Origin: CAWGCE01 sp964480915
Lineage (GTDB): Bacteria > Planctomycetota > Planctomycetia > Pirellulales > Pirellulaceae
Assembly: GCA_964480915.1 (NCBI GenBank)
Contig: CAYZRS010000002.1
Span: forward strand, 113,808-177,807
Direction of reading: 5' to 3'
Length of the DNA: 64,000 bases
Under the pieces are notes generated by a model. The model saw only the letters and a list, made by a program, of their open reading frames with translations, made no database searches and was not told the origin of the DNA. The translations under genes were made by a program, and so were the position numbers. Every line of letters starts with the position of its first letter. The stretch's first letter is position 1. Shown here in pieces: positions 56,939-64,000 of this stretch.

Positions 56939-59056
56939 ATGTCATCATTTAATAAGGACGCGGGAGGTCGCCAATCGGCGACCGTTTGGCGCCGACGTCG
57001 AAAAGTTCGTCGCGCTCGTCCTGCCGACGATAACGATTTTCATCCGCTCGTACGGGGCTCCGTCGTCGCCGCGCGAGATTACCTTCGTACCGAGCAAGAC
57101 GCAGGGCTGGGCGCCTGGTGTGGCCGAGTGCCGGCCGATCCGCACGTGACGGCTGAGTACCTGCTGTTACTCGACTGGTTGGGCTTAGCCGACGAACGGC
57201 GTCCGCTGGTCGAATCGCTGCGCGCGTTCTTGCAAGAGAGTGTCAATTCGAAAGGCGCTTGGTCTGACCAGAATGACATGTTGGATGTCAGTACCAGTAC
57301 TCTTTGCTACCTAGCACTGAAAATGTCGGGATCGGATGCGGACGATCCGTTCATGAGCAAGGTTCGCGCCTCGATTCGATCGCGAGGTGGTGCCGAGGTC
57401 GTGAACGGGCTGACGCGGTATTATCTGGCGCTCTATGGGCAAGATTCGTTCGATCGTTGCCCGGTGCTCCCACCCGAATTCCTGTTGCTGCCGCGTTGGC
57501 TGCCGATGAATGTGACTCGTTGGAGCCGCTGGGCGCGCGCCATTCTCGTACCGCTCTCGGTGCTGTGGGCTTTACGGCCCGTGCGAAAAGAGGGAACGGC
57601 TTGCGAGGTGGATGAGCTTTACCTCAATCCGGCAACTCGTGCCCATGGCCACTACGTAACGGGCCTGTCCGAGTCGACTTCGCTCAAGGCACGTTGGTGG
57701 CAATTCAACGCACGAATTGCCTGCACCGTGACGCGCGCGATTGAACGAGCCGGCTTGCGACCATTTCGCCGAACCGCCTTGCGGGCAGCCGAAAAGTGGA
57801 TGGCCGAACGACTGGACGAACACAACGGCATCGCCGGTTCAACGACGGCAACCGTGCTGGCAGCCATCGCCTTCGATGCGCTGCAGCATCCGAGCGACAG
57901 CGTGCCTCAAGCGACCTGTTTGCGAGCCATTGAAAACGCGCTCTCGCCTGCTCCTTTACGTCCGGATGATTCGAATGCTGGCCGCGATGCGATGGGCGTC
58001 TCGCCGGCTCGCGTCGCAATCCAGGATACGGCGATCGTGGCTCATGCCTTGGCGATTGCGGGATTGGACCCGCACACGAACGAGTTACGACAAGGGATTG
58101 AGTGGCTGTTGCAAAACGAATCGACACGGCCCGGCGACTGGAGCCAGGTTGTGAAGACCGATCCGGGTGGTTGGTCGCGCGAGTTCCCCAATCACTTCTA
58201 TCCCCACATCACGGCGACAGCCCGCGTGTTGCAATCGATGCGTGAACCGTTCGCCAACAATCCGCCCTCTTCGCTCGTCACTGACGATTCGATGGTGGCC
58301 ATGATCCGTGCGAATAGCATGAATTTGGCGAAGCGACAGATCGCAGTCCTTGATCGAGTCGCGGCTGCCAGCCGTCGGGCCCGGTTATGGTTGCTCGCGA
58401 TGCAAAATGGTGATGGTGGTTGGCCATGTGCCGATCGTCACCACTCTCGGTCAGTGCTTTACAGTCGACGATTCAGCGACCGTTTTCCGATTCACGATCT
58501 GAGTAATGCGGAAGCGACCGGTGCCGTTCTCCAGGCCTTGGGGACATGGGAGATGGGCTGTGGTCAGTCAAGCGTCGATCGCGGCGTTTCCTACTTGCGT
58601 GAATTGCAGACGGCTGAGGGGTGTTGGAAAAGTGTTCACGGCGGTTCCGATATTGCTGCGACTGCCAGCGTGATTTTGGGGCTGCGTGCCGTCGGCATTT
58701 CATGGCGAGACATGACCATCAGCCGCGCCGCCGATTGGCTTATCGCAGCTCAGCAATCGGATGGTGGCTGGTTGGCAAATTCCTACGACACGCTGCAAGG
58801 ACCGGTAACATGTCCGCGGCAAACGGCATGGGCTTTGATGGCTTTAGAGCAGGCTGGCAAGGGTGAGCAAGATGTCGCGCATCGAGCCGCTCAATATCTC
58901 GTCGATCGCCAGCAGGTGACCGGTTCGTGGTTGGCACATGCAGAGAGTCCAGCGGGTGGCGCCGACCTCGTCGAATGCGAATCGGAGCTATCGCAGACGG
59001 CGATTCCGCTCACGGCACTCGCCATTTGGGGGCTGGGACAACGAGTTCTCGATTGA
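56939..59056 (+). CDS. Squalene-cyclase-like protein with degenerate active-site motif
   Basis: A 705-residue protein of alpha/alpha-toroid repeats typical of terpene cyclases and prenyltransferases: QESVNSKGAWSDQNDMLDVS, MQNGDGGWPCADR, QTAEGCWKSVHGGSDIAATA, AAQQSDGGWLANSYDTLQG (QW-like motifs). The DxDD acid motif of squalene-hopene cyclases is not seen where it should lie (GGWPCADRHH at about 494-503), and the PVWDT block reads AIQDTAI (about 361). The N-terminal 30 residues are very basic. It is followed by ispH after 166 bp, so an isoprenoid link is likely, but cyclase activity is doubtful. Confidence 0.72.
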   Translation: MSSFNKDAGGRQSATVWRRRRKVRRARPADDNDFHPLVRGSVVAARDYLRTEQDAGLGAWCGRVPADPHVTAEYLLLLDWLGLADERRPLVESLRAFLQESVNSKGAWSDQNDMLDVSTSTLCYLALKMSGSDADDPFMSKVRASIRSRGGAEVVNGLTRYYLALYGQDSFDRCPVLPPEFLLLPRWLPMNVTRWSRWARAILVPLSVLWALRPVRKEGTACEVDELYLNPATRAHGHYVTGLSESTSLKARWWQFNARIACTVTRAIERAGLRPFRRTALRAAEKWMAERLDEHNGIAGSTTATVLAAIAFDALQHPSDSVPQATCLRAIENALSPAPLRPDDSNAGRDAMGVSPARVAIQDTAIVAHALAIAGLDPHTNELRQGIEWLLQNESTRPGDWSQVVKTDPGGWSREFPNHFYPHITATARVLQSMREPFANNPPSSLVTDDSMVAMIRANSMNLAKRQIAVLDRVAAASRRARLWLLAMQNGDGGWPCADRHHSRSVLYSRRFSDRFPIHDLSNAEATGAVLQALGTWEMGCGQSSVDRGVSYLRELQTAEGCWKSVHGGSDIAATASVILGLRAVGISWRDMTISRAADWLIAAQQSDGGWLANSYDTLQGPVTCPRQTAWALMALEQAGKGEQDVAHRAAQYLVDRQQVTGSWLAHAESPAGGADLVECESELSQTAIPLTALAIWGLGQRVLD

Positions 59057-59222
59057 TCGGTTGTGGTTGCCAATTCTCATCGGTTCCCATAGCTGCCAGC
59101 CCAGCGGCCGGTCAGGTGACGTCCTGCGGTGTATGATATCGGCGACCGGAACAGCGTCGACTTGGATCATGGCGATCTAGGTCGCGGCGTCGTCAGCATT
59201 CGTTTCCCTTGAGAAAACCAAC

Positions 59223-60161
59223 ATGAAAGTTCTGCTCGCAAGTCCACGCGGTTTTTGTGCCGGCGTCAATATGGCGATCGACAGCCTCGATTTGGCGCTG
59301 CGCGCGTTTGGGGCACCGGTCTACGTCTTTCACGAAATCGTACACAACAAGTACGTCGTCGATACGTTCAAAGAAAAAGGCGCCGTCTTTGTGGAAGCGC
59401 TGGAGGAGGTGCCCGAAGGTTCGACCCTGCTGTTTTCAGCGCACGGAGTTTCCCCAGAAGTTCGCAACTTGGCGAAAACGAGAAAACTGCACGCGATTGA
59501 TGCGACGTGTCCACTCGTGACGAAGGTGCATCTGGAAGCGCTCAAGTTCGCGAAAGAGGGTTTTACGATCGTCTTGATTGGCCATGAAGGACACGACGAA
59601 GTCATCGGAACGATGGGCGAAGCGCCCGAGGCGATCGTGCTCGTCGAAACGACCGAAGATGTCGATCAGTTGGCATTCGATGCCGAAACGAAGTTGGCCT
59701 ATCTCACTCAAACCACGCTTTCGGTCGATGACGCCAATACGATCATCGGTCGCCTGCGAGAACGTTTTCCCCAAATCCAAGGCCCTCCCAAAGAAGACAT
59801 CTGCTACGCGACTCAGAATCGTCAGGAGGCAGTACGCCTCTTGTCCGGTGACGTCGATGTTTGCATTGTCATTGGCAGTCAAAACAGTTCCAACAGCCAA
59901 CGTCTACGAGAAATTGCTGACGAGAATGGTGTTCCCGGCCATCTGGTCGACGGGCCACACGAAATGCATACCGAGTGGTTCACGGGTGCCAAACAGGTGT
60001 TGGTAACGGCCGGTGCAAGCGCGCCCGAAACGGTCGTCGAAGAGTGCGTGAAATTCCTCGTCGATAACTTCGACGCCGAAGTCGAGGCGCGGCTCATACG
60101 AAAAGAAGACGTCTACTTTCCGTTGCCACGAGAATTACGGGCCGTCAAAATCGACGACTGA
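59223..60161 (+). CDS. ispH: 4-hydroxy-3-methylbut-2-enyl diphosphate reductase
   Basis: Last step of the MEP pathway, making IPP and DMAPP with a 4Fe-4S cluster. The 312-residue protein has the cluster cysteines Cys12 (PRGFCAGV), Cys96 (DATCPLVTK) and Cys194 (DICYATQNRQ), the catalytic Glu126 (GHEGHDEVIGT) and SQNSSNSQRL. The length is as in E. coli (316). It lies downstream of the cyclase-like gene in the same direction. A convergent CBS gene begins at the next base after its stop. Confidence 0.97.
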   Translation: MKVLLASPRGFCAGVNMAIDSLDLALRAFGAPVYVFHEIVHNKYVVDTFKEKGAVFVEALEEVPEGSTLLFSAHGVSPEVRNLAKTRKLHAIDATCPLVTKVHLEALKFAKEGFTIVLIGHEGHDEVIGTMGEAPEAIVLVETTEDVDQLAFDAETKLAYLTQTTLSVDDANTIIGRLRERFPQIQGPPKEDICYATQNRQEAVRLLSGDVDVCIVIGSQNSSNSQRLREIADENGVPGHLVDGPHEMHTEWFTGAKQVLVTAGASAPETVVEECVKFLVDNFDAEVEARLIRKEDVYFPLPRELRAVKIDD

Positions 60162-60587
60162 TCAACTCTGAATGTAATTCTTCAGGAAATGATTTTCGGT
60201 TGCCAGCTCGTCATGCTGAGCCTTCACCACGTCTCCAATCGAAATGATCCCCGCCAATTGTCCGTCGTCGATGACGGGCAGATGACGAATACGGTTCTTG
60301 GTTAGCAGCCCCATGACGCTGGAAACGGTGTCTTCTGATCTGCCGATGACGAGATCGGTCGACATCTTTTCCCGGACGCTGATTTGGTCCAACGAACGAT
60401 CTTCGACGGCACACGAACGTAAAATGTCACGTTCGGTGATGATGCCCAGCACGCGATTGTTTTCACGTACCAAGAGAGAACCACAATTCAATGCGACCAG
60501 ACTGGCGACCACATCCGACAGCGACGCGTCGGGTCCAATGTCGTGGATGGCCTGTCCTTTGGACTGCAGGATGTTGGAAACTTTCAT
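60162..60587 (-). CDS. Tandem CBS-domain protein
   Basis: A 141-residue protein; the start at 60587 has GGAGA upstream. Two CBS domains: residues about 10-65 (ASLSDVVASLVALNCGSLLV, VLGIITERDILRS) and about 75-130 (EDTVSSVMGLLTKNRIRHLP, LAGIISIGDVVKA). CBS pairs bind adenosine nucleotides and act as energy or redox sensors; single-pair proteins like this regulate unknown partners. Its stop abuts the ispH stop with no gap. Confidence 0.9.
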   Translation of the reverse strand: MKVSNILQSKGQAIHDIGPDASLSDVVASLVALNCGSLLVRENNRVLGIITERDILRSCAVEDRSLDQISVREKMSTDLVIGRSEDTVSSVMGLLTKNRIRHLPVIDDGQLAGIISIGDVVKAQHDELATENHFLKNYIQS

Positions 60588-60707
60588 GCTTGGGGTCTCC
60601 CATATCACTAAGGTTCTGTGGTACTGCTACCATCAAGGATGGAATGTGACACGCCACGTGTCAATTCAATGAAGGGCAACGGTTGGCAACCGCAATTGTT
60701 TGGAAAG

Positions 60708-60729
60708 GCTTGTGAAATAATTCACAAGC
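60708..60729 (-). terminator. Hairpin downstream of the DUF1080 gene
   Basis: A perfect 9-bp stem GCTTGTGAA/TTCACAAGC with a 4-nt loop, 50 bp after the stop at 60780 on the minus strand. Only a weak T-tract follows. Confidence 0.5.
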
Positions 60730-60779
60730 TGTGCTCCTAGCGTTTTCCACACCATGCATTGGCAGGCAGACCGCCCAAT

Positions 60780-61964
60780 TTATCGCGCAGGAATTTCGGC
60801 GATGTGGAAATTTCTGAACGACAAGTCGGTCGTCGGGTCGTGACCTTGGATCATGATCGAACCAGGTTCCAGTCGCAGCCCTTTGCGAGGATTGCGATGC
60901 GCTTTCCTCTCGTCGGTCCAATCGACGACTTGATGACCATTCACCCAAGTCGCGATGTGGGCGCCGTCGGCGATGATCGTTTTGTGAAACCACGTCAGAT
61001 CGGTGGCCACAATGACGCGCGCGTTTTGCCGGCGAAAAATCCCGCCCGTGCCACAATCGGCCGGTTGGTTCGGGTCGCCATCTTTCATCGCATTCTGAAT
61101 TTGGCTTTCGTATCCCATCATTTGATCGCCGGGAATACAGCGGAAGAAGATGCCTGAATTCAGCCCTTCCGCATGCGATTTGCATTCCAGTTGCAGGACA
61201 AAATCGCCATAGGAAGCGGTCGTCTCTAACTGGCCGCGGCCGTTCAAGACTCGCAGCTCGCCCTCATCAACGAAGAAGCGACTTTTATCGGCCGCCGCAT
61301 CGGTCCAGCCGGTCAGGTCTTTCCCGTTGAAGAGGGAGGCCAGGCGGAGCGGCTTCAAGCGAATCTTGCGAAACGCGATCTGGCCGCCACGAAACTGCAG
61401 CCCGATGTGGCCTCGGCCAAGCGGCTGTTTGTCTTCGTAGTCGGAGTACGGCTGGCCATCGACCCAGGTCGCGATGCGAGTTCCGTCGGCGACGATCCGC
61501 AACGAGTGCCAAACGCTGTCGTCGGTGGGTGGGGCTGCGTCTGCTTTGAGCCGAGCGACCAAACTGCCGGTGGGAAACGGGTGGTCGGCTGGTGCGATGT
61601 TGATTTCATAGCAATCGGCAGTCGGGTCCTTAGGGATCCGCTGCGAGCGAATAAAGAGACCGCTATTCGTCGCGGAGGGACAGCGGTATTCGAGCTGTAG
61701 TTCGAAGTTGGCAAATTGAGTCGTCGTGTTGAGGAAACCGTGTTCGCCTTGGTCGACCGAAATGATCCCATCCTTGGCCGTCCAATTGGCAGCGCCGGTT
61801 GGTTCCCAGCCGAAGAGCGTCTCGTTGTCAAACAGAGCGATCCAGCCTTCGCTACAGAGTTGGCTGCTGAGTCCAAGCGTTTTGGCAGGAGCGCTGGTCG
61901 GTTGAGCCCGTGACGTGGCGGCGTGGCACGTCATGAGGAGCAGGGCGGCAAGTAGGCGAATCAT
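60780..61964 (-). CDS. Secreted protein with two DUF1080 domains
   Basis: A 394-residue exported protein; the start at 61964 gives the signal peptide IRLLAALLLMTCHAATSRAQ. Two DUF1080 (3-keto-disaccharide hydrolase-type, concanavalin-like) domains: residues about 30-205 (WIALFDNETLFGWEPTGA, YSDYEDKQPLGRGHIGLQF) and about 210-394 (ASLFNGKDLTGWTDA, LNSGIFFRCIPGD, WTDERKAHRNPRKGLRLEPG). Such proteins are abundant in planctomycetes and are linked to polysaccharide use. The frame is open 35 codons further up, across the left arm of the inverted repeat. Confidence 0.85.
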   Translation of the reverse strand: MIRLLAALLLMTCHAATSRAQPTSAPAKTLGLSSQLCSEGWIALFDNETLFGWEPTGAANWTAKDGIISVDQGEHGFLNTTTQFANFELQLEYRCPSATNSGLFIRSQRIPKDPTADCYEINIAPADHPFPTGSLVARLKADAAPPTDDSVWHSLRIVADGTRIATWVDGQPYSDYEDKQPLGRGHIGLQFRGGQIAFRKIRLKPLRLASLFNGKDLTGWTDAAADKSRFFVDEGELRVLNGRGQLETTASYGDFVLQLECKSHAEGLNSGIFFRCIPGDQMMGYESQIQNAMKDGDPNQPADCGTGGIFRRQNARVIVATDLTWFHKTIIADGAHIATWVNGHQVVDWTDERKAHRNPRKGLRLEPGSIMIQGHDPTTDLSFRNFHIAEIPAR

Positions 61965-62023
61965 GGTTGTGTTCTTTGTTTGAGTCGGGCCATCGAAAAG
62001 ACAAGGCAATGGGTCGAAGGCAA

Positions 62024-62097
62024 AGGGTCGGGAGTCTTTTTCGGTGTAAGTACTTTCCAATGGCGGCACGGGTCGGCCGAAAAAGACTCCCGACCCT
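62024..62097. repeat. Perfect 21-bp inverted repeat with 32-bp spacer
   Basis: The arms 62024-62044 and 62077-62097 are exact reverse complements (cores GGGTCGGGAGTC and GACTCCCGACCC, each flanked by a T- or A-run). There is no T-run after it, so it is not a simple terminator. It lies in the 204-bp gap between two minus-strand genes. Size and symmetry suggest a dispersed palindromic element or a MITE remnant. Confidence 0.8.
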
Positions 62098-62168
62098 CTT
62101 CGTGGATCACAAGCCGGAAGCTCATGCTACTTTTGAACTGGCAGAGAAGCCAGTCGAGGGCGCTGTTG

Positions 62169-62555
62169 CTAAGCATCCGATTCGATTTCGAGCGACACTT
62201 CCAAAACGCTGGTTCCTGCAGCTGACGCGGTTCCTGACAGGTCGAATTCGAGTTGGATCAGGTTGTGGTCCGTGAGTTGAGCGGCGATGGGAAAGCGAGT
62301 CGCCTTGTCGGCTTGCGTCGTGCCTAGCATTGCGCCGTTGAGACTCACCCGAGCCGTGAACGGCTGCAATTGGACCATGAGGTGCACCGTGGCGCGCTCG
62401 ATTCCCGTCGGCCGATGGAATCGTCGTTCGAACAAACAGGCCTGCTGAGCCTCGGCAACGAGCGCACCCACATCATCGAGTGGTAAACGAATCGACCGCA
62501 CATCGCCGCCATCCAGCCGACATTCCCAAGGACCTCTCAATCGAATCGTGTGCAT
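62169..62555 (-). CDS. Small beta-sandwich-like protein, unknown
   Basis: A 128-residue product beginning MHTIRLRGPWECRLDGGDV, with ACLFERRFHRPTGIERATV and ARVSLNGAMLGTTQADKATR. This pattern (Trp near the start, FxRxFxxP, VxLNGxxLG) resembles the sugar-binding jelly-roll domains of family 2 glycosidases, here as a single small domain without signal peptide or catalytic part. It is 27 bp from the pseudopilin-like gene upstream and probably in one operon with it. The role is unknown. Confidence 0.62.
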   Translation of the reverse strand: MHTIRLRGPWECRLDGGDVRSIRLPLDDVGALVAEAQQACLFERRFHRPTGIERATVHLMVQLQPFTARVSLNGAMLGTTQADKATRFPIAAQLTDHNLIQLEFDLSGTASAAGTSVLEVSLEIESDA

Positions 62556-62582
62556 GGGAGGTGTGAAGGTTGCTGAGGACGA

Positions 62583-64000
62583 TTAGTTGGAGAAGTCGCC
62601 AACGACACTTGCTTGACGAACTTGGCCGGTGCCGAATTCCAGCATGCGGATTCGAACTTCGATGCCGCTTAACGGGACATTGTAAGGCGGTTGCGTTTCT
62701 CGTTCGCTGATATCGTCGATACCATTAACGGGAAACGGCGGTGAAATAAGGTCATCGAGGCCATTAAAGCCTTGGTCAGTTCCTGCGGTCCCATCTTGGT
62801 CTACACCATCGCGTTCGTAGGCAAGAGTCCACGTATCGTAAGAAATCCATGTTGACGCGCCACCGTCCGTCGGCGTGGAGGGAGCAGCGGCCAGCAAATT
62901 GCCCGTGACTGCTGCGGGGTTTACGCCCGCTGCAGTTCCGTAGGAGAGGTCAGTAAATGCGCCTGTACCAACAGGAGTGCCGCCAGTTAGCGCCGCCCAG
63001 CCAGCGTCGGATGGCCCGAGGACAACGTTTCCAGCTGCGAATAACGGTGCATCTTCATCATAAATTCGAACATCAAAAGCGATCACATCCGAAAGAAGAA
63101 CATCTTCACCAAGCCGGTTTCCGTCCAAAACAAGACTCACGTCATCGGTACGGTTCGTATTGGTCGGTGGTCGGATATGCGCAGCCAAATACCTATTGTC
63201 GACTGGGTACCCCCAGGAGTCTTGAAAATCGGGTGTCGTGGGGGCTTCACCAAAGCCCCGCGTGCCATCGATTTCGTTGGCTGTTGGCGCCGCTAACCAG
63301 CTCTTTAGCCCTGGGGCAGAGCCCAAGTTGTTGCTTGCGGCATAGTGAGCGAATCGGTTGCTTGGGGTCGTCAAATCGCCTAACGAATTTGCCGCCAACC
63401 CAACTGCCTTACCCGTTGTGTCGGTAACAACACGGACAGATACATCCGATTCTTGATGAAACGTCTGTAAATACTTGGGCGTGAAATTCGTAAATGTCAT
63501 GTTTCCAGAAACAAGTCCAGCGGGCAATGTGGCACCGCCCAAATTGGCGCCGTTAAGCGACGGGTATACGAGGAGTACGCGACGATGTAATGAACGCACA
63601 CCGTTGGCATCCACGCCAACCCACCACACAACCTCAGCAACATTTGATTCCAAATTCACTTCGTTTCGCGTGAGTCCACCTGCCACTTGGCCATTCTGGT
63701 CGTAGGGTGCTGAGACAATGGTGGCGCCGTTAGTGTAGTAAACAAATTTTCCGGTAAACGGCTCACCCTCACTACGTACGGTAAAGAACAAAGCATCGTC
63801 TACATCGCCGAAATGAGAGGCACCTAATACACCAAAAACGCCGTCAGTATCGAGCGTTCTATCAGCATCCAGTGCATTATCGCCGTCTGCATCGAAATCC
63901 GTACTTGGAAATCCATTGGAAGCAACCATGCCTTCGATGTACTCAAAATATCCCAGCCCGGCATCTGGATCGATCCACGGTTCGACCGGGCAAGTTAGAT
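62583..64000 (-). CDS. C-terminal part of a large pseudopilin-like protein (cut by window edge)
   Basis: The minus-strand frame stays open to the window end, so the visible 471 residues are only the C-terminal part; internal Met codons are not the start. The sequence has an Asp-rich stretch DFDADGDNALDADRTLDTDG, NEVNLESNVAEVVWWVGVDA, SLHRRVLLVYPSL and a final GIEVRIRMLEFGTGQ with VRQASVVGDF. The last block recalls minor pseudopilins of type II secretion/type IV pilus systems, where this segment closes the globular domain. The N-terminal prepilin signal lies outside the window. The assignment is tentative. Confidence 0.5.
   Translation of the reverse strand, partial: LTCPVEPWIDPDAGLGYFEYIEGMVASNGFPSTDFDADGDNALDADRTLDTDGVFGVLGASHFGDVDDALFFTVRSEGEPFTGKFVYYTNGATIVSAPYDQNGQVAGGLTRNEVNLESNVAEVVWWVGVDANGVRSLHRRVLLVYPSLNGANLGGATLPAGLVSGNMTFTNFTPKYLQTFHQESDVSVRVVTDTTGKAVGLAANSLGDLTTPSNRFAHYAASNNLGSAPGLKSWLAAPTANEIDGTRGFGEAPTTPDFQDSWGYPVDNRYLAAHIRPPTNTNRTDDVSLVLDGNRLGEDVLLSDVIAFDVRIYDEDAPLFAAGNVVLGPSDAGWAALTGGTPVGTGAFTDLSYGTAAGVNPAAVTGNLLAAAPSTPTDGGASTWISYDTWTLAYERDGVDQDGTAGTDQGFNGLDDLISPPFPVNGIDDISERETQPPYNVPLSGIEVRIRMLEFGTGQVRQASVVGDFSN

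Overview
The window looks like part of a planctomycete chromosome, most likely from the Pirellulales. This is inferred from gene content, not from a marker gene. The pointers are a dockerin-like protein and a VIT/vWA protein that both end in PEP-CTERM sorting tails, a secreted tandem DUF1080 protein, a fused ResB-CcsA cytochrome c biogenesis protein, excisionase-type HTH domains fused to other modules, many TTG/GTG starts, and amino-acid genes scattered in small operons. A run of exactly 100 N (41712-41811) shows this is a draft or metagenome scaffold. I found no tRNA, rRNA, CRISPR array, transposase or phage gene.

Layout. 1-1211: two minus-strand genes of unknown function, the first cut by the window edge. 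1502-8892: metH, thiC with its own promoter and terminator, an LplT-like MFS transporter and a hotdog thioesterase. 8918-12194 (minus): a small secreted protein, a small CxxC protein overlapping dapB, and thrC. 12390-14200: a strong promoter, then a DksA/TraR zinc-finger protein, lspA and a HisN-type phosphatase. 14396-20223: promoter, rpmB, gatC-gatA-gatB, a SAM hydrolase of the DUF62 family, a stand-alone homologue of its C-terminal domain, and an APH-type kinase. 20344-29620: mixed metabolism (bioA, a Tat-exported GMC oxidoreductase with a ferredoxin-like cysteine motif, a dockerin/PEP-CTERM protein, an alpha/beta hydrolase, a class I glutamine amidotransferase, and tdh-kbl for threonine breakdown).

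29667-34110 (minus) is a tight three-gene operon: a TolQ/ExbB/MotA-like channel with a long coiled-coil tail and two different one-TM coiled-coil partners. By eye the two partners carry three copies of one related C-terminal domain, and only one has the proton-pathway aspartate. This is the best candidate here for an undescribed system. It is followed by the VIT/vWA PEP-CTERM protein. 37417-46925 (plus): a small exported protein, a membrane-anchored HTH protein with a very acidic linker, a duplicated-domain lipoprotein, the ccsBA fusion with the assembly gap, and MacA/MacB-type exporter genes without an ATPase gene.

47040-54183: a small minus-strand gene, then an unknown protein, a SNF2 helicase and a TerB-like protein, then mnmG, and a diheme cytochrome c on the other strand. 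54562-56822: a strong promoter with a leader of about 225 nt, an HTH-receiver response regulator, a terminator, and a soluble histidine kinase. 56939-60161: a squalene-cyclase-like protein without a recognisable DxDD motif, then ispH. 60162-64000 (minus): CBS-domain protein, tandem DUF1080 protein, a perfect 21-bp inverted repeat, a small beta-sandwich-like protein, and the C-terminal part of a pseudopilin-like protein running off the window.

All functional calls come from reading motifs and family resemblance. No database search was possible.
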